5,217 nucleotides of DNA, taken from Dictyoglomaceae bacterium. Lineage in GTDB: Bacteria > Dictyoglomota > Dictyoglomia > Dictyoglomales > Dictyoglomaceae. A program made the translations under genes and the position numbers. The DNA lies in assembly GCA_026417425.1 (NCBI GenBank), contig JAOADF010000021.1, positions 1 to 5,217 on the forward strand, in the 5' to 3' direction. Shown piece by piece: positions 1 through 5,217 of this stretch. The notes under the pieces were generated by a model. It saw only the letters and a list, made by a program, of their open reading frames with translations, was not told the origin of the DNA and did not search any database. Each line of letters starts with the position of its first letter. Within the stretch, counting starts at the first letter, position 1.

Positions 1-147
<147 letters not shown>

Positions 148-152
148 CTAAA

Positions 153-181
153 AGAATAAGAAATTTTATTTTAAAAGTCAA
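153..181 (-). promoter_or_regulatory. Sigma-70-type promoter of the ferredoxin gene
   Basis: On the minus strand TTGACT (181-176) and TATTCT (158-153) are separated by exactly 17 nt. Each hexamer is one mismatch from the housekeeping consensus. Transcription would start near 146, giving a leader of roughly 28 nt that carries the AGGAGG site. This is the best promoter in the window. Confidence 0.75.
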
Positions 182-196
182 TTACTATAGAGTAAT
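181..196. promoter_or_regulatory. Interrupted palindrome upstream of the ferredoxin promoter, possible operator
   Basis: ATTACT-ATAG-AGTAAT is a perfect 6-bp inverted repeat with a 4-nt spacer. It touches the -35 hexamer of the ferredoxin promoter (176-181), where an activator or a repressor could act. No regulator family is identifiable from the site, and short AT-rich palindromes arise by chance in DNA of this composition. Confidence 0.3.
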
Positions 197-212
197 ATGT
201 GGTATACAAATA

Positions 213-248
213 AAAATGTCACAGGTTATTTCTAAAAGAAAATGTCAC
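213..248 (+). repeat. Left IS end with two direct copies of AAAATGTCAC
   Basis: The decamer AAAATGTCAC occurs at 213-222 and again at 239-248, a 26-bp period. The inner copy extends to a 12-bp match with the inverted right end (AAAATGTCACAT), the outer copy to 11 bp. The pair may be two transposase-binding sites, or may mark a nested or rearranged end. Confidence 0.6.
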
Positions 249-304
249 ATGTATTTGGTAATATTATTTTCAAATGGATTTATAAATCTTGAGGAGGATA
301 TTAC

Positions 305-668
305 ATGAAAAAAAATATTGCTTTACGAAGGAAGAGATAAAAAGATATCTTGTTATTCAGAATATAGTTGATAGGAAAATTACTCTTAAAGAGGCTCAGA
401 AAATTTTAAACCTAAGTTATAGACAAATGATAAGAATAAAGAAAAGATTTATCTCTGGAAGAATACTTATTCAAAAGAAACTTCATGAGCCAAGGAAGAA
501 AAGGAAATTAACTTTATAGAGTTAAAAAGAGAAGAACACAAAAGTATGAAGTAGGAAGAGCTAACTAATAAGAGATTAATTATTCAATAGGAGACAAAGA
601 AGAGAAGAGTTTCCCCTCCAGATCATCCATGGAGGAAAGAGCTTCCTTCTAAAAGTATTCTAAGATAA
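305..668 (+). pseudogene. Degenerate transposase: N-terminal HTH part and C-terminal tail only
   Basis: An AGGAGG at 292-297 with 7-nt spacing points to the ATG at 305 as the original start. Eight A residues follow (308-315); a ninth would put the ATG in frame with the tract YCFTKEEIKRYL at 316 onward. As it stands, the ATG frame stops after 11 codons. The open tract runs from 316 to a stop at 517-519 and contains a helix-turn-helix (ITLKEAQKILNLSYRQ) and a basic segment, as at the N-terminus of DDE transposases. In a different frame, 555-668 reads EELTNKRLIIQ, an internal TAG (588-590), then ETKKRRVSPPDHPWRKELP to a TAA at 666-668. The PPDHPWR ending is typical of this transposase group. A TTG at 289 opens the tract further upstream, but AGGAGG would then be its own second and third codons, so I reject it as the start. 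About 300 central codons, including the DDE residues, are absent. Confidence 0.75.
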
Positions 669-669
669 T

Positions 670-679
670 GTGACATTTT
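670..679 (-). repeat. Right IS end, inverted copy of the left end motif
   Basis: GTGACATTTT is the exact reverse complement of the left-end AAAATGTCAC copies. It follows the transposase remnant stop codon (666-668) after a single base, as expected of a compact insertion sequence. Confidence 0.6.
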
Positions 680-740
680 AGTATTAAAAAATTTGGGAAT
701 TGATTTTTATAATAACACCTAAAGTCGAAAAAAATTAATT

Positions 741-757
741 GTAATTATCTTAATTAC
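741..757. promoter_or_regulatory. Interrupted palindrome in the GH3 leader, possible operator
   Basis: GTAATTA-TCT-TAATTAC is a perfect 7-bp inverted repeat with a 3-nt spacer, about 55 bp upstream of the tentative -10 box of the GH3 gene. It lacks the following T-run of a terminator. It could bind a dimeric sugar-responsive regulator, but the sequence is all but AT-only and may be chance. Confidence 0.3.
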
Positions 758-785
758 TAACTCTCTTTCCATTTCTTAAATTTTA

Positions 786-819
786 TGTTAGTCTCACTAA
801 GAAACTTTTATGATATACT
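786..819 (+). promoter_or_regulatory. Tentative promoter of the GH3 gene
   Basis: The best -10 candidates are TATACT (814-819) and the overlapping TATGAT (809-814). Neither has a good -35 box: the hexamers at suitable spacing (near 785-796) match only about half of TTGACA. A weak -35 would fit an activated or regulated promoter. The rest of 680-855 holds two palindromes and the ribosome binding site but no gene. Confidence 0.4.
788..800. promoter_or_regulatory. Second palindrome over the GH3 promoter region, possible operator
   Basis: TTAGT-CTC-ACTAA is a perfect 5-bp inverted repeat with a 3-nt spacer. It lies where the -35 region of the tentative GH3 promoter would be, a location suited to repression. 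A half-site ACTAA also occurs at 756-760, overlapping the other palindrome. Confidence 0.3.
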
Positions 820-841
820 TATAAAAAAATTATTTATTAAT

Positions 842-848
842 AGGGAGG
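842..848 (+). promoter_or_regulatory. Ribosome binding site of the GH3 gene
   Basis: AGGGAGG lies 7 nt before the ATG at 856 and fixes that start. The region upstream is AT-rich with no competing in-frame start having a comparable site. Confidence 0.8.
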
Positions 849-855
849 TTTAGGC

Positions 856-3111
856 ATGGAAAGGGATATTAAAAAGTTAATCGCGCAGATGACCCTAGAA
901 GAAAAAGCAAAACTATGTTCTGGACTCGACGCATGGCACACAAAACCCGTTGAAAGACTTGGAATCCCCTCTATAAGAATGTCCGATGGACCTCATGGAT
1001 TAAGAAAGACAGAGGGATTATTTGCTGAGAGTGTGCCAGCAATATGTTTCCCTACTGCTGTAACCCTTGCAGCATCTTGGGATAGAGAACTTATTGAAAA
1101 GGTTGGGAAAGCAATAGGAGAAGAATGTCAGGCAGAAAATGTACAGATTATTCTTGGACCTGGTGTAAACATTAAAAGATCACCTCTCTGTGGAAGAAAC
1201 TTTGAGTATTATTCAGAAGATCCCTTTTTATCCTCTGAAATGGCAAAACATTTTATAAAAGGAGTACAGAGTGAAGGAGTTGGAACATCAATAAAACATT
1301 TCGCTGCAAATAATCAAGAACATAGAAGACTTACAGTAGATGCAATTGTAGATGAAAGGACATTAAGAGAAATTTATCTTGCAAGCTTTGAAAGGGCAGT
1401 AAAAGAGGCACAGCCTTGGACTGTAATGTGCTCATATAATAAAGTGAATGGGACTTATGCTTCTGAAAATGAGTTTCTTTTAACAAAAGTTTTAAGAGAA
1501 GATTGGGGATTTGAAGGATTTGTAGTATCAGACTGGGGAGCAGTAAATGATAGAGTACTTGGACTTTTAGCAGGTCTTGATCTACAAATGCCCTATGATG
1601 GAGGGCAGGGAGATAAAAAGATCTTAGAGGCTGTAAAAAGTGGAAAACTTTCTGAGGAAGTTTTAGATAAAGCAGTGGAAAGGATATTAAAAATAGTATT
1701 TAAAGCTATTGAAAATAAGAAAGTAAATGCTACCTATGACAAAGAGGCTCATCATAAATTAGCAAGAGAAGTTGCAAGAGAATGCTTTGTATTACTTAAA
1801 AATGAAGACAACATATTACCATTAAAAAAGGAAGGAACTATAGCATTAATAGGAGCCTTTGCTAAAAATCCAAGATTTCAAGGAGGAGGAAGCTCTCATA
1901 TAAATCCAACAAAGATAGATAATGCAGTAGAAGAAATTACAAAAGTTGTGGAAGGAAAAGCAAACATTTTATATGCTGAAGGATATAAATTAGATACTGA
2001 CGAGCCAGATGAAACACTAATTGAAGAAGCAAAAGAAATAGCAAAAAAGGCAAAGGTTGTAGTAGTCTTTGCAGGACTTCCCGAAAGGTACGAATCAGAA
2101 GGATATGACAGATCCCACATGAAAATGCCAGAAAGTCATAATAAATTAATTGAAGAAGTTGCAAGGGTAAATCCCAATTTAGTGGTAGTTTTGAGCAATG
2201 GATCACCAGTAGAAATGCCATGGGTTGAAAAACCAAAAGCAATTCTTGAAAGTTATTTAGGAGGACAGGCATGGGGGGGAGCAGTAGCGGATGTACTTTT
2301 TGGAGTAGTAAGTCCCTCGGGAAAACTTGCAGAAACTTTTCCAAAGAAATTAAGTGACAACCCATCCTATTTATTCTTTCCTGGAGAAGGAGATAGGGTA
2401 GAATACAGAGAAGGTATATTTGTAGGATATAGATATTACGATAAGAAAGAAATGGAAGTACTCTTCCCCTTTGGATATGGGCTTTCATATACAACCTTTG
2501 AATATTCAGACTTAAGACTGGATAAGAAAGAAATGACTGATCAAGAAGTATTAAAAGTAAAAATAAAGGTAAAAAACACAGGAAAAGTAAAAGGTAAGGA
2601 AATAGTACAACTCTATATAAGAGATGTGAAAAGTAATGTTATAAGACCAGACAAAGAGTTAAAAGGATTTACCAAAGTAGAACTTGAACCAGGAGAAGAA
2701 AAAGAAGTAGAGTTTGAACTAGATAAAAGAGCCTTTGCATATTACAACGTAGATGTTAAAGATTGGTATGTAGAGACAGGAGAATTTGAGATACTCATAG
2801 GAAAATCTTCAAGGGATATTGTACTAAAAGATACAGTATTAGTTAAATCAACCGTTGAAATCAAGAAGAAATATCATAGAAATTCTACAATTGGAGATAT
2901 TGTAGAAGACCCTTATGCAGAAGAAATTTTTAAACCTGTATTCCAGCAATTTATAGAAAGAAGTTCTCTTAGGAATGCCCCAGGAGATTTATACCAGATG
3001 TTTGTAAACATGATGAAATATATGCCTTTAAGAAATCTCATATCCTTTGGTGGAGGACAACTTAGTGAAGAAATGTTAGATGAGCTTATTAGGAAAGCAA
3101 ATAGAGAATAA
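856..3111 (+). CDS. Glycoside hydrolase family 3 beta-glycosidase (probably beta-glucosidase)
   Basis: A retaining exo-acting glycosidase that removes terminal beta-linked glucose, or possibly xylose, from oligosaccharides. The 751 residues begin directly with the catalytic (beta/alpha)8 domain (about 1-290); with no signal peptide, the enzyme is probably cytoplasmic and acts on imported cellodextrins or similar sugars. Visible landmarks are the substrate-binding SDGPHG (Asp44), [11 protein letters not shown] (Arg114), KHFAANNQE (Lys147, His148, then Arg158), SYN (Tyr194) and VVSDWGAV with the nucleophile Asp226. From Arg114 to Asp226 the spacing matches that recalled for Thermotoga neapolitana Bgl3B. 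The alpha/beta sandwich domain (about 310-530) carries YESEGYDR, where Glu415 (or Glu413) should be the acid/base. A fibronectin III-like domain follows (about 562-662), then an extra helical tail (about 665-751). The gene stands alone on its strand, with its own leader and a terminator immediately after its stop. Exact sugar specificity cannot be read from the sequence. Confidence 0.93.
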   Translation: MERDIKKLIAQMTLEEKAKLCSGLDAWHTKPVERLGIPSIRMSDGPHGLRKTEGLFAESVPAICFPTAVTLAASWDRELIEKVGKAIGEECQAENVQIILGPGVNIKRSPLCGRNFEYYSEDPFLSSEMAKHFIKGVQSEGVGTSIKHFAANNQEHRRLTVDAIVDERTLREIYLASFERAVKEAQPWTVMCSYNKVNGTYASENEFLLTKVLREDWGFEGFVVSDWGAVNDRVLGLLAGLDLQMPYDGGQGDKKILEAVKSGKLSEEVLDKAVERILKIVFKAIENKKVNATYDKEAHHKLAREVARECFVLLKNEDNILPLKKEGTIALIGAFAKNPRFQGGGSSHINPTKIDNAVEEITKVVEGKANILYAEGYKLDTDEPDETLIEEAKEIAKKAKVVVVFAGLPERYESEGYDRSHMKMPESHNKLIEEVARVNPNLVVVLSNGSPVEMPWVEKPKAILESYLGGQAWGGAVADVLFGVVSPSGKLAETFPKKLSDNPSYLFFPGEGDRVEYREGIFVGYRYYDKKEMEVLFPFGYGLSYTTFEYSDLRLDKKEMTDQEVLKVKIKVKNTGKVKGKEIVQLYIRDVKSNVIRPDKELKGFTKVELEPGEEKEVEFELDKRAFAYYNVDVKDWYVETGEFEILIGKSSRDIVLKDTVLVKSTVEIKKKYHRNSTIGDIVEDPYAEEIFKPVFQQFIERSSLRNAPGDLYQMFVNMMKYMPLRNLISFGGGQLSEEMLDELIRKANRE

Positions 3112-3139
3112 AAAAGGGGGGGGGAATTCCCCCCTTTTT
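3111..3139. terminator. Bidirectional intrinsic terminator between converging genes
   Basis: AAAAAGGGGGG (3111-3121) pairs perfectly with CCCCCCTTTTT (3129-3139) around a 7-nt loop. A T-rich tract follows on the plus strand (3135-3144), and a T-run is read on the minus strand from 3115 downward. The stop codons of the GH3 gene (3109-3111) and lgt (3140-3138) overlap the two feet of the stem, so one hairpin ends both transcripts. The G-run has nine residues against six C, so several pairing registers are possible. Confidence 0.9.
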
Positions 3140-3947
3140 ATTTTAACCTTTTTCCCACTGGAATCTTAGACATCCACGGAATAAGAGGTTGATTTTTTAG
3201 TCTTCTATTATAGGCATATAATCCAAAGATAATAAGAATCAAAGAGACTATTTGTGATCCTGTTAAATATAAGATATTTCTTGGATTATCTCTAAATACC
3301 TCAATTATAAAAAAGGCAAGGGAATAATAAATAAAGAATTTTGTTGCTACTTCTCCCTCAAAGGACTTATGCTTTTTGATATACAAAAGATAGAGAAAAA
3401 CTATAATAAAACCAAAGGTATAATAAAGCTCTGTCGCATGTCTATATCCATAAATATTTGGAAATTTTATACCCCAAAGAAGAGGAGTTTCATATCCATA
3501 ACAACAACCATTCAGAAAACAGCCAATTCGCCCAATAGCAGAACCTATTGTTAATGCAGGGGCAGAAAAATCTAAGAATTTCCAATAGGGAATTTTATAC
3601 TTTCTAAGGTAAAGAAGAATAACTCCTAAAGCAGTTAGAAATCCTCCAAAAAATATTAATCCTCCATCCCAAAGATAAAGTATGGAAATAGGTTTACTTT
3701 GATAACTACTCCAATATTTTATTACATATACTACTCTTGCACCTATTATGGAACTTATAATACTCCAAACAGAAAGGTTTAAAACATGATCTGGATCAAT
3801 ATTTTCCTTTTTAGCCCATCTCATAGCCAATAAAATACCAATAAGAAATCCAAGAGCAACAAAAGTTCCCCAGGAGTAGATAGTTATAGGTCCAATTTTA
3901 TATTTTAATATATTAAACTGAGGAATTGTAAGAAGTTTAGGATACAT
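3138..3947 (-). CDS. lgt: Prolipoprotein diacylglyceryl transferase
   Basis: Membrane enzyme that moves diacylglycerol from phosphatidylglycerol to the lipobox Cys of prolipoproteins, the first step of lipoprotein maturation. It has 269 residues, normal for the family, with about seven hydrophobic segments (near 21-41, 57-75, 95-113, 127-145, 173-190, 204-218, 229-246). The Lgt signature appears as GRIGCFLNGCCYG (139-151), the Cys-rich variant of GRxxNF, with the conserved Arg140. RHATELYY (169-176) matches the usual RHPxQLYE. The residue corresponding to E. coli His103 is Phe100 (IFFGG), and in FFIIEVFR (212-219) Phe212 stands where the family usually has the Arg equivalent to E. coli Arg239. 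The fold assignment is secure; full activity is less so. The ATG at 3947 has GGAGG at 3956-3960, overlapping the end of lspA 14 nt upstream, so it is probably translationally coupled. It is the last gene of the operon. Confidence 0.9.
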   Translation of the reverse strand: MYPKLLTIPQFNILKYKIGPITIYSWGTFVALGFLIGILLAMRWAKKENIDPDHVLNLSVWSIISSIIGARVVYVIKYWSSYQSKPISILYLWDGGLIFFGGFLTALGVILLYLRKYKIPYWKFLDFSAPALTIGSAIGRIGCFLNGCCYGYETPLLWGIKFPNIYGYRHATELYYTFGFIIVFLYLLYIKKHKSFEGEVATKFFIYYSLAFFIIEVFRDNPRNILYLTGSQIVSLILIIFGLYAYNRRLKNQPLIPWMSKIPVGKRLK

Positions 3948-3961
3948 TTAACTTACCTCCT

Positions 3962-4375
3962 TCATTTTTTTAACAAACTTAAAATTAAAAGAAAGACACC
4001 AAGAGAGAGAAAAGAATCCGCAAAATTAAAAACAGGAAACTTTCCTATGGATATGAAATCAATAACATAACCGTAAACTATTCTGTCATATAGATTGCCT
4101 AATATTCCTGCAAGAATAAAGCTTATACTGTAAGAAAAGGTTTTTCTTTTTAACACATAAAGAATAAATAAAAGTCCTAGACTTATACTCACAAATATTA
4201 ACAGAAAATAGGGAACTTCAATACTTAATGCTGCACCATAATTATGTAAGAGGTGAAGAGAAAAAAAAGAATCTTTAGGATAGGGCTTATTTAAAATTAA
4301 AATTCTTTCCATCACCTCCTTAGATATCCTATCTAACATAAAAAGAATAAAGGTTAAAAGCACTTTATTTCTCAT
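3962..4375 (-). CDS. lspA: Lipoprotein signal peptidase (signal peptidase II)
   Basis: Membrane aspartyl protease that cuts the signal peptide from lipid-modified prolipoproteins, acting after Lgt. With the start at ATG 4375 it has 137 residues, slightly short for the family, and about four membrane segments. Conserved blocks are all present: LDRISK (Asp15), HNYGAAL (Asn45), GNLYDR (93-98), YVIDFI with catalytic Asp106, and FNFAD with catalytic Asp120. The loop between the two Asp residues is a few residues shorter than in E. coli. An in-frame TTG at 4405 would add ten residues, but the upstream GGGAGG then falls inside the gene; the ATG at 4375 forms an ATGA overlap with the stop of the acetyltransferase gene. 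The GGGAGG lies 19 nt from this ATG, too far for normal use, so termination-reinitiation coupling is the likely mode. Confidence 0.9.
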   Translation of the reverse strand: MRNKVLLTFILFMLDRISKEVMERILILNKPYPKDSFFSLHLLHNYGAALSIEVPYFLLIFVSISLGLLFILYVLKRKTFSYSISFILAGILGNLYDRIVYGYVIDFISIGKFPVFNFADSFLSLGVFLLILSLLKK

Positions 4376-4821
4376 AAATAATATAATAAAGCTTCCTCCC
4401 CACAATCAGGAAATTTAGGACATCTCGTACAATCAGTCCAAACTTTATAAGGTAGGCTTTTTTTATCAATTCTTTTAAATCCCAACTTTTCAAAATATTT
4501 AGGTATATATGTTAAAGAAAGTACCCTTTTTAAACCTAAAAATTTTGCCTCCTTCAAACATATATTTACTAACTTTTCTCCCCATCTTTGTCCTCTAAAA
4601 TTTTCTTTTACAATTAAAGATCTCACTTCCCCTAAATCCTCCCAAATAATATGAAGAGCACAACACCCAACAATTATACCATTAATATCCAATATATAAA
4701 AATCTCGAAGATTCTCATATAAATCACTAAGAGATCGGGGAAGAAGTAGTCCCTTATCTGCAAATTCGTTGATCAATTTCTGTAATTCTGGAACATCATG
4801 AATTTTAGCCTTTCTAATCAT
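4372..4821 (-). CDS. GNAT family N-acetyltransferase, ArgA-like
   Basis: A 149-residue single-domain acetyltransferase using acetyl-CoA. It shows the GNAT order: an N-terminal strand and helix ([20 protein letters not shown]), the [15 protein letters not shown] block, a central beta hairpin ([12 protein letters not shown]), EVRSLIV (65-71), the pyrophosphate-binding loop RGQRWGEKL (76-84), and [14 protein letters not shown] near the end. This pattern and the ending [15 protein letters not shown] resemble the short stand-alone acetyltransferases often annotated as N-acetylglutamate synthase in Thermotogae and other deep-branching bacteria, which would give it the first step of arginine synthesis. 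That role is from memory, and no arg gene is nearby. The ATG at 4821 lies 1 nt after the ftsY stop, with GGGAG (4828-4832) inside ftsY, so it is coupled to ftsY. Three Cys in the tail (131, 134, 140) could bind metal. An alternative is acetylation of some other amine. Confidence 0.8.
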   Translation of the reverse strand: MIRKAKIHDVPELQKLINEFADKGLLLPRSLSDLYENLRDFYILDINGIIVGCCALHIIWEDLGEVRSLIVKENFRGQRWGEKLVNICLKEAKFLGLKRVLSLTYIPKYFEKLGFKRIDKKSLPYKVWTDCTRCPKFPDCGEEALLYYL

Positions 4822-4822
4822 T

Positions 4823-5217
4823 TCAGTCTCCCATTAAAAAATTATTGATAAATTCTTCAGGATTAAAAACCTTTAAATCTTCTATAGATTCTCCTATGGT
4901 AACAAACTTTACAGGTAAGGAGAATCTTCTTACAAGATTAAATATCACTCCACCCTTAGCAGTTCCATCTAATTTTGTTAATATTAATCCAGTCAATTTT
5001 AAAGCACTATTAAATATTTCTACTTGTTTAATAACATTTTGCCCTAAGGTTGCATCTATTACTAATAGATTTTCCTCTGCAGGGTATCCCAAATTTTTTT
5101 CAACAATTCTTTCAATTTTCTTTAATTCTTCAATAAGATTTGTCTTAGTATGCATTCTTCCTGCAGTATCTATAAGAACAACATTTTTTCCTCTTGCCTT
5201 TGCAGATTCCAAGGTAT
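4823..5217 (-). CDS. ftsY: Signal recognition particle receptor FtsY, C-terminal part (runs off the right edge)
   Basis: FtsY is the membrane-associated GTPase that docks SRP-ribosome complexes at the Sec translocon. The last 131 codons are visible, covering the second half of the NG domain: VVLIDTAGRMHTKTNLIEEL (G3 motif DTAGR), LLVIDATLGQN, LILTKLDGTAKGG (G4 TKLD plus the AKGG closing motif), and VKFVTIGESIEDLKVFNPEEF, the DLxxF ending typical of FtsY. The P-loop (G1) and G2 lie outside the window. The DLxxF ending, with no methionine-rich M domain after it, separates it from Ffh. The reading frame is open to the window edge; the TTG at 5212 is an internal Leu codon and not a start. It is the first visible gene of a minus-strand operon whose promoter is outside the window. 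The usual IGVGE is TIGES here. Confidence 0.93.
   Translation of the reverse strand, partial: TLESAKARGKNVVLIDTAGRMHTKTNLIEELKKIERIVEKNLGYPAEENLLVIDATLGQNVIKQVEIFNSALKLTGLILTKLDGTAKGGVIFNLVRRFSLPVKFVTIGESIEDLKVFNPEEFINNFLMGD

Larger units (their letters stand above)
213..679 (+). mobile_element. Internally deleted insertion sequence (MITE-like remnant)
   Basis: About 467 bp are bounded by AAAATGTCAC at 213-222 and its exact reverse complement GTGACATTTT at 670-679. Between them lie the start of a transposase gene with its ribosome binding site and the frameshifted last codons of the same kind of gene, ending 1 nt before the right end motif. A complete element of this type would be expected to be around 1.5 kb, so the catalytic middle is gone. 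The arrangement fits an internal-deletion derivative that kept both ends and could in principle be moved by a full-length relative elsewhere in the genome. I see no clear target-site duplication at the flanks. The family, IS481/ISNCY-like with a DDE integrase core, is assigned from memory of the protein ends only. Confidence 0.7.
3138..5217 (-). other. Operon ftsY - acetyltransferase - lspA - lgt
   Basis: Four minus-strand genes are separated by 1 nt, a 4-nt overlap and 14 nt. Ribosome binding sites of the acetyltransferase and lgt genes overlap the end of the preceding gene, and lspA appears to rely on reinitiation. They end at one terminator (3111-3139). Co-transcription is strongly suggested. 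The promoter must lie beyond 5217. Confidence 0.85.

Noticed and set aside
213..248. CRISPR-like repeat pair
   Set aside because: There are only two 10-bp copies 26 bp apart, with a third inverted copy at the far end of a transposase remnant. This is IS end structure, not an array.
289..519. An intact 76-residue gene starting at TTG 289
   Set aside because: The only good ribosome binding site (292-297) would lie inside the gene and instead serves the ATG at 305. The product is just the N-terminal fragment of a transposase flanked by IS ends.
741..757. Terminator at the palindrome upstream of the GH3 gene
   Set aside because: The stem is short and almost GC-free, and no T-run follows it.
1937..2494. 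Long open frame on the minus strand inside the GH3 gene
   Set aside because: It is the Leu-rich antisense shadow of a well-supported gene, with no ribosome binding site or recognisable domain. The overlapping minus-strand frame at 1896-2120 is rejected for the same reason.
3369..3554. Plus-strand open frame inside lgt
   Set aside because: It is a shadow of lgt with no ribosome binding site or family resemblance.
4376..4405. Upstream TTG start of lspA adding ten residues
   Set aside because: The added stretch [10 protein letters not shown] encodes the GGAGG site itself and lies over the end of the acetyltransferase gene. The LspA family normally begins shortly before the LDxxSK helix, as from the ATG at 4375.
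5210..5212. TTG at 5212 as the start of a short ftsY-like gene
   Set aside because: The frame is open to the edge of the window and the residues around the TTG match the middle of the FtsY GTPase domain, so the gene is cut by the window and does not start there.

Overview
The window reads as a piece of chromosome from a low-GC, probably thermophilic anaerobe. The DNA is strongly AT-rich, the proteins are rich in Lys, Glu and Ile, and the ferredoxin is of the Thermotoga type. A family 3 glycosidase sits beside housekeeping genes. Dictyoglomus or a relative is my best guess; this is inference from style and remembered families, not a database result.

Layout. Positions 1-117 (minus strand) hold the first 39 codons of a small 4Fe-4S ferredoxin, with a clear sigma-70-type promoter at 153-181 and a 16-bp interrupted palindrome against its -35 box. 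Positions 213-679 hold the wreck of an insertion sequence. Matching end motifs flank the N-terminal helix-turn-helix part and the extreme C-terminal tail of a DDE transposase; the catalytic middle is deleted and the rest is frameshifted. Positions 680-855 are a leader with two small interrupted palindromes, a tentative promoter and a strong ribosome binding site. They lead into a 751-codon cytoplasmic GH3 beta-glycosidase (856-3111, plus strand).

A compact bidirectional terminator (3111-3139) separates the GH3 gene from a converging minus-strand operon that fills the rest of the window. Transcribed from right to left, the operon is ftsY (C-terminal part only), an ArgA-like GNAT acetyltransferase, lspA and lgt. 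The genes are joined by a 1-nt gap, a 4-nt ATGA overlap and a 14-nt gap, so translational coupling is likely throughout. FtsY brings ribosomes to the membrane, Lgt lipidates prolipoproteins and LspA then cleaves their signal peptides, so three of the four genes serve membrane-protein and lipoprotein biogenesis. The acetyltransferase is the odd member.

I found no RNA gene, CRISPR array, phage gene or defence system, and no convincing undescribed system. The points most worth a second look are the MITE-like IS remnant beside two promoters, unusual residues at positions regarded as functionally important in Lgt, the Cys-rich tail of the acetyltransferase, and the lipoprotein operon itself.
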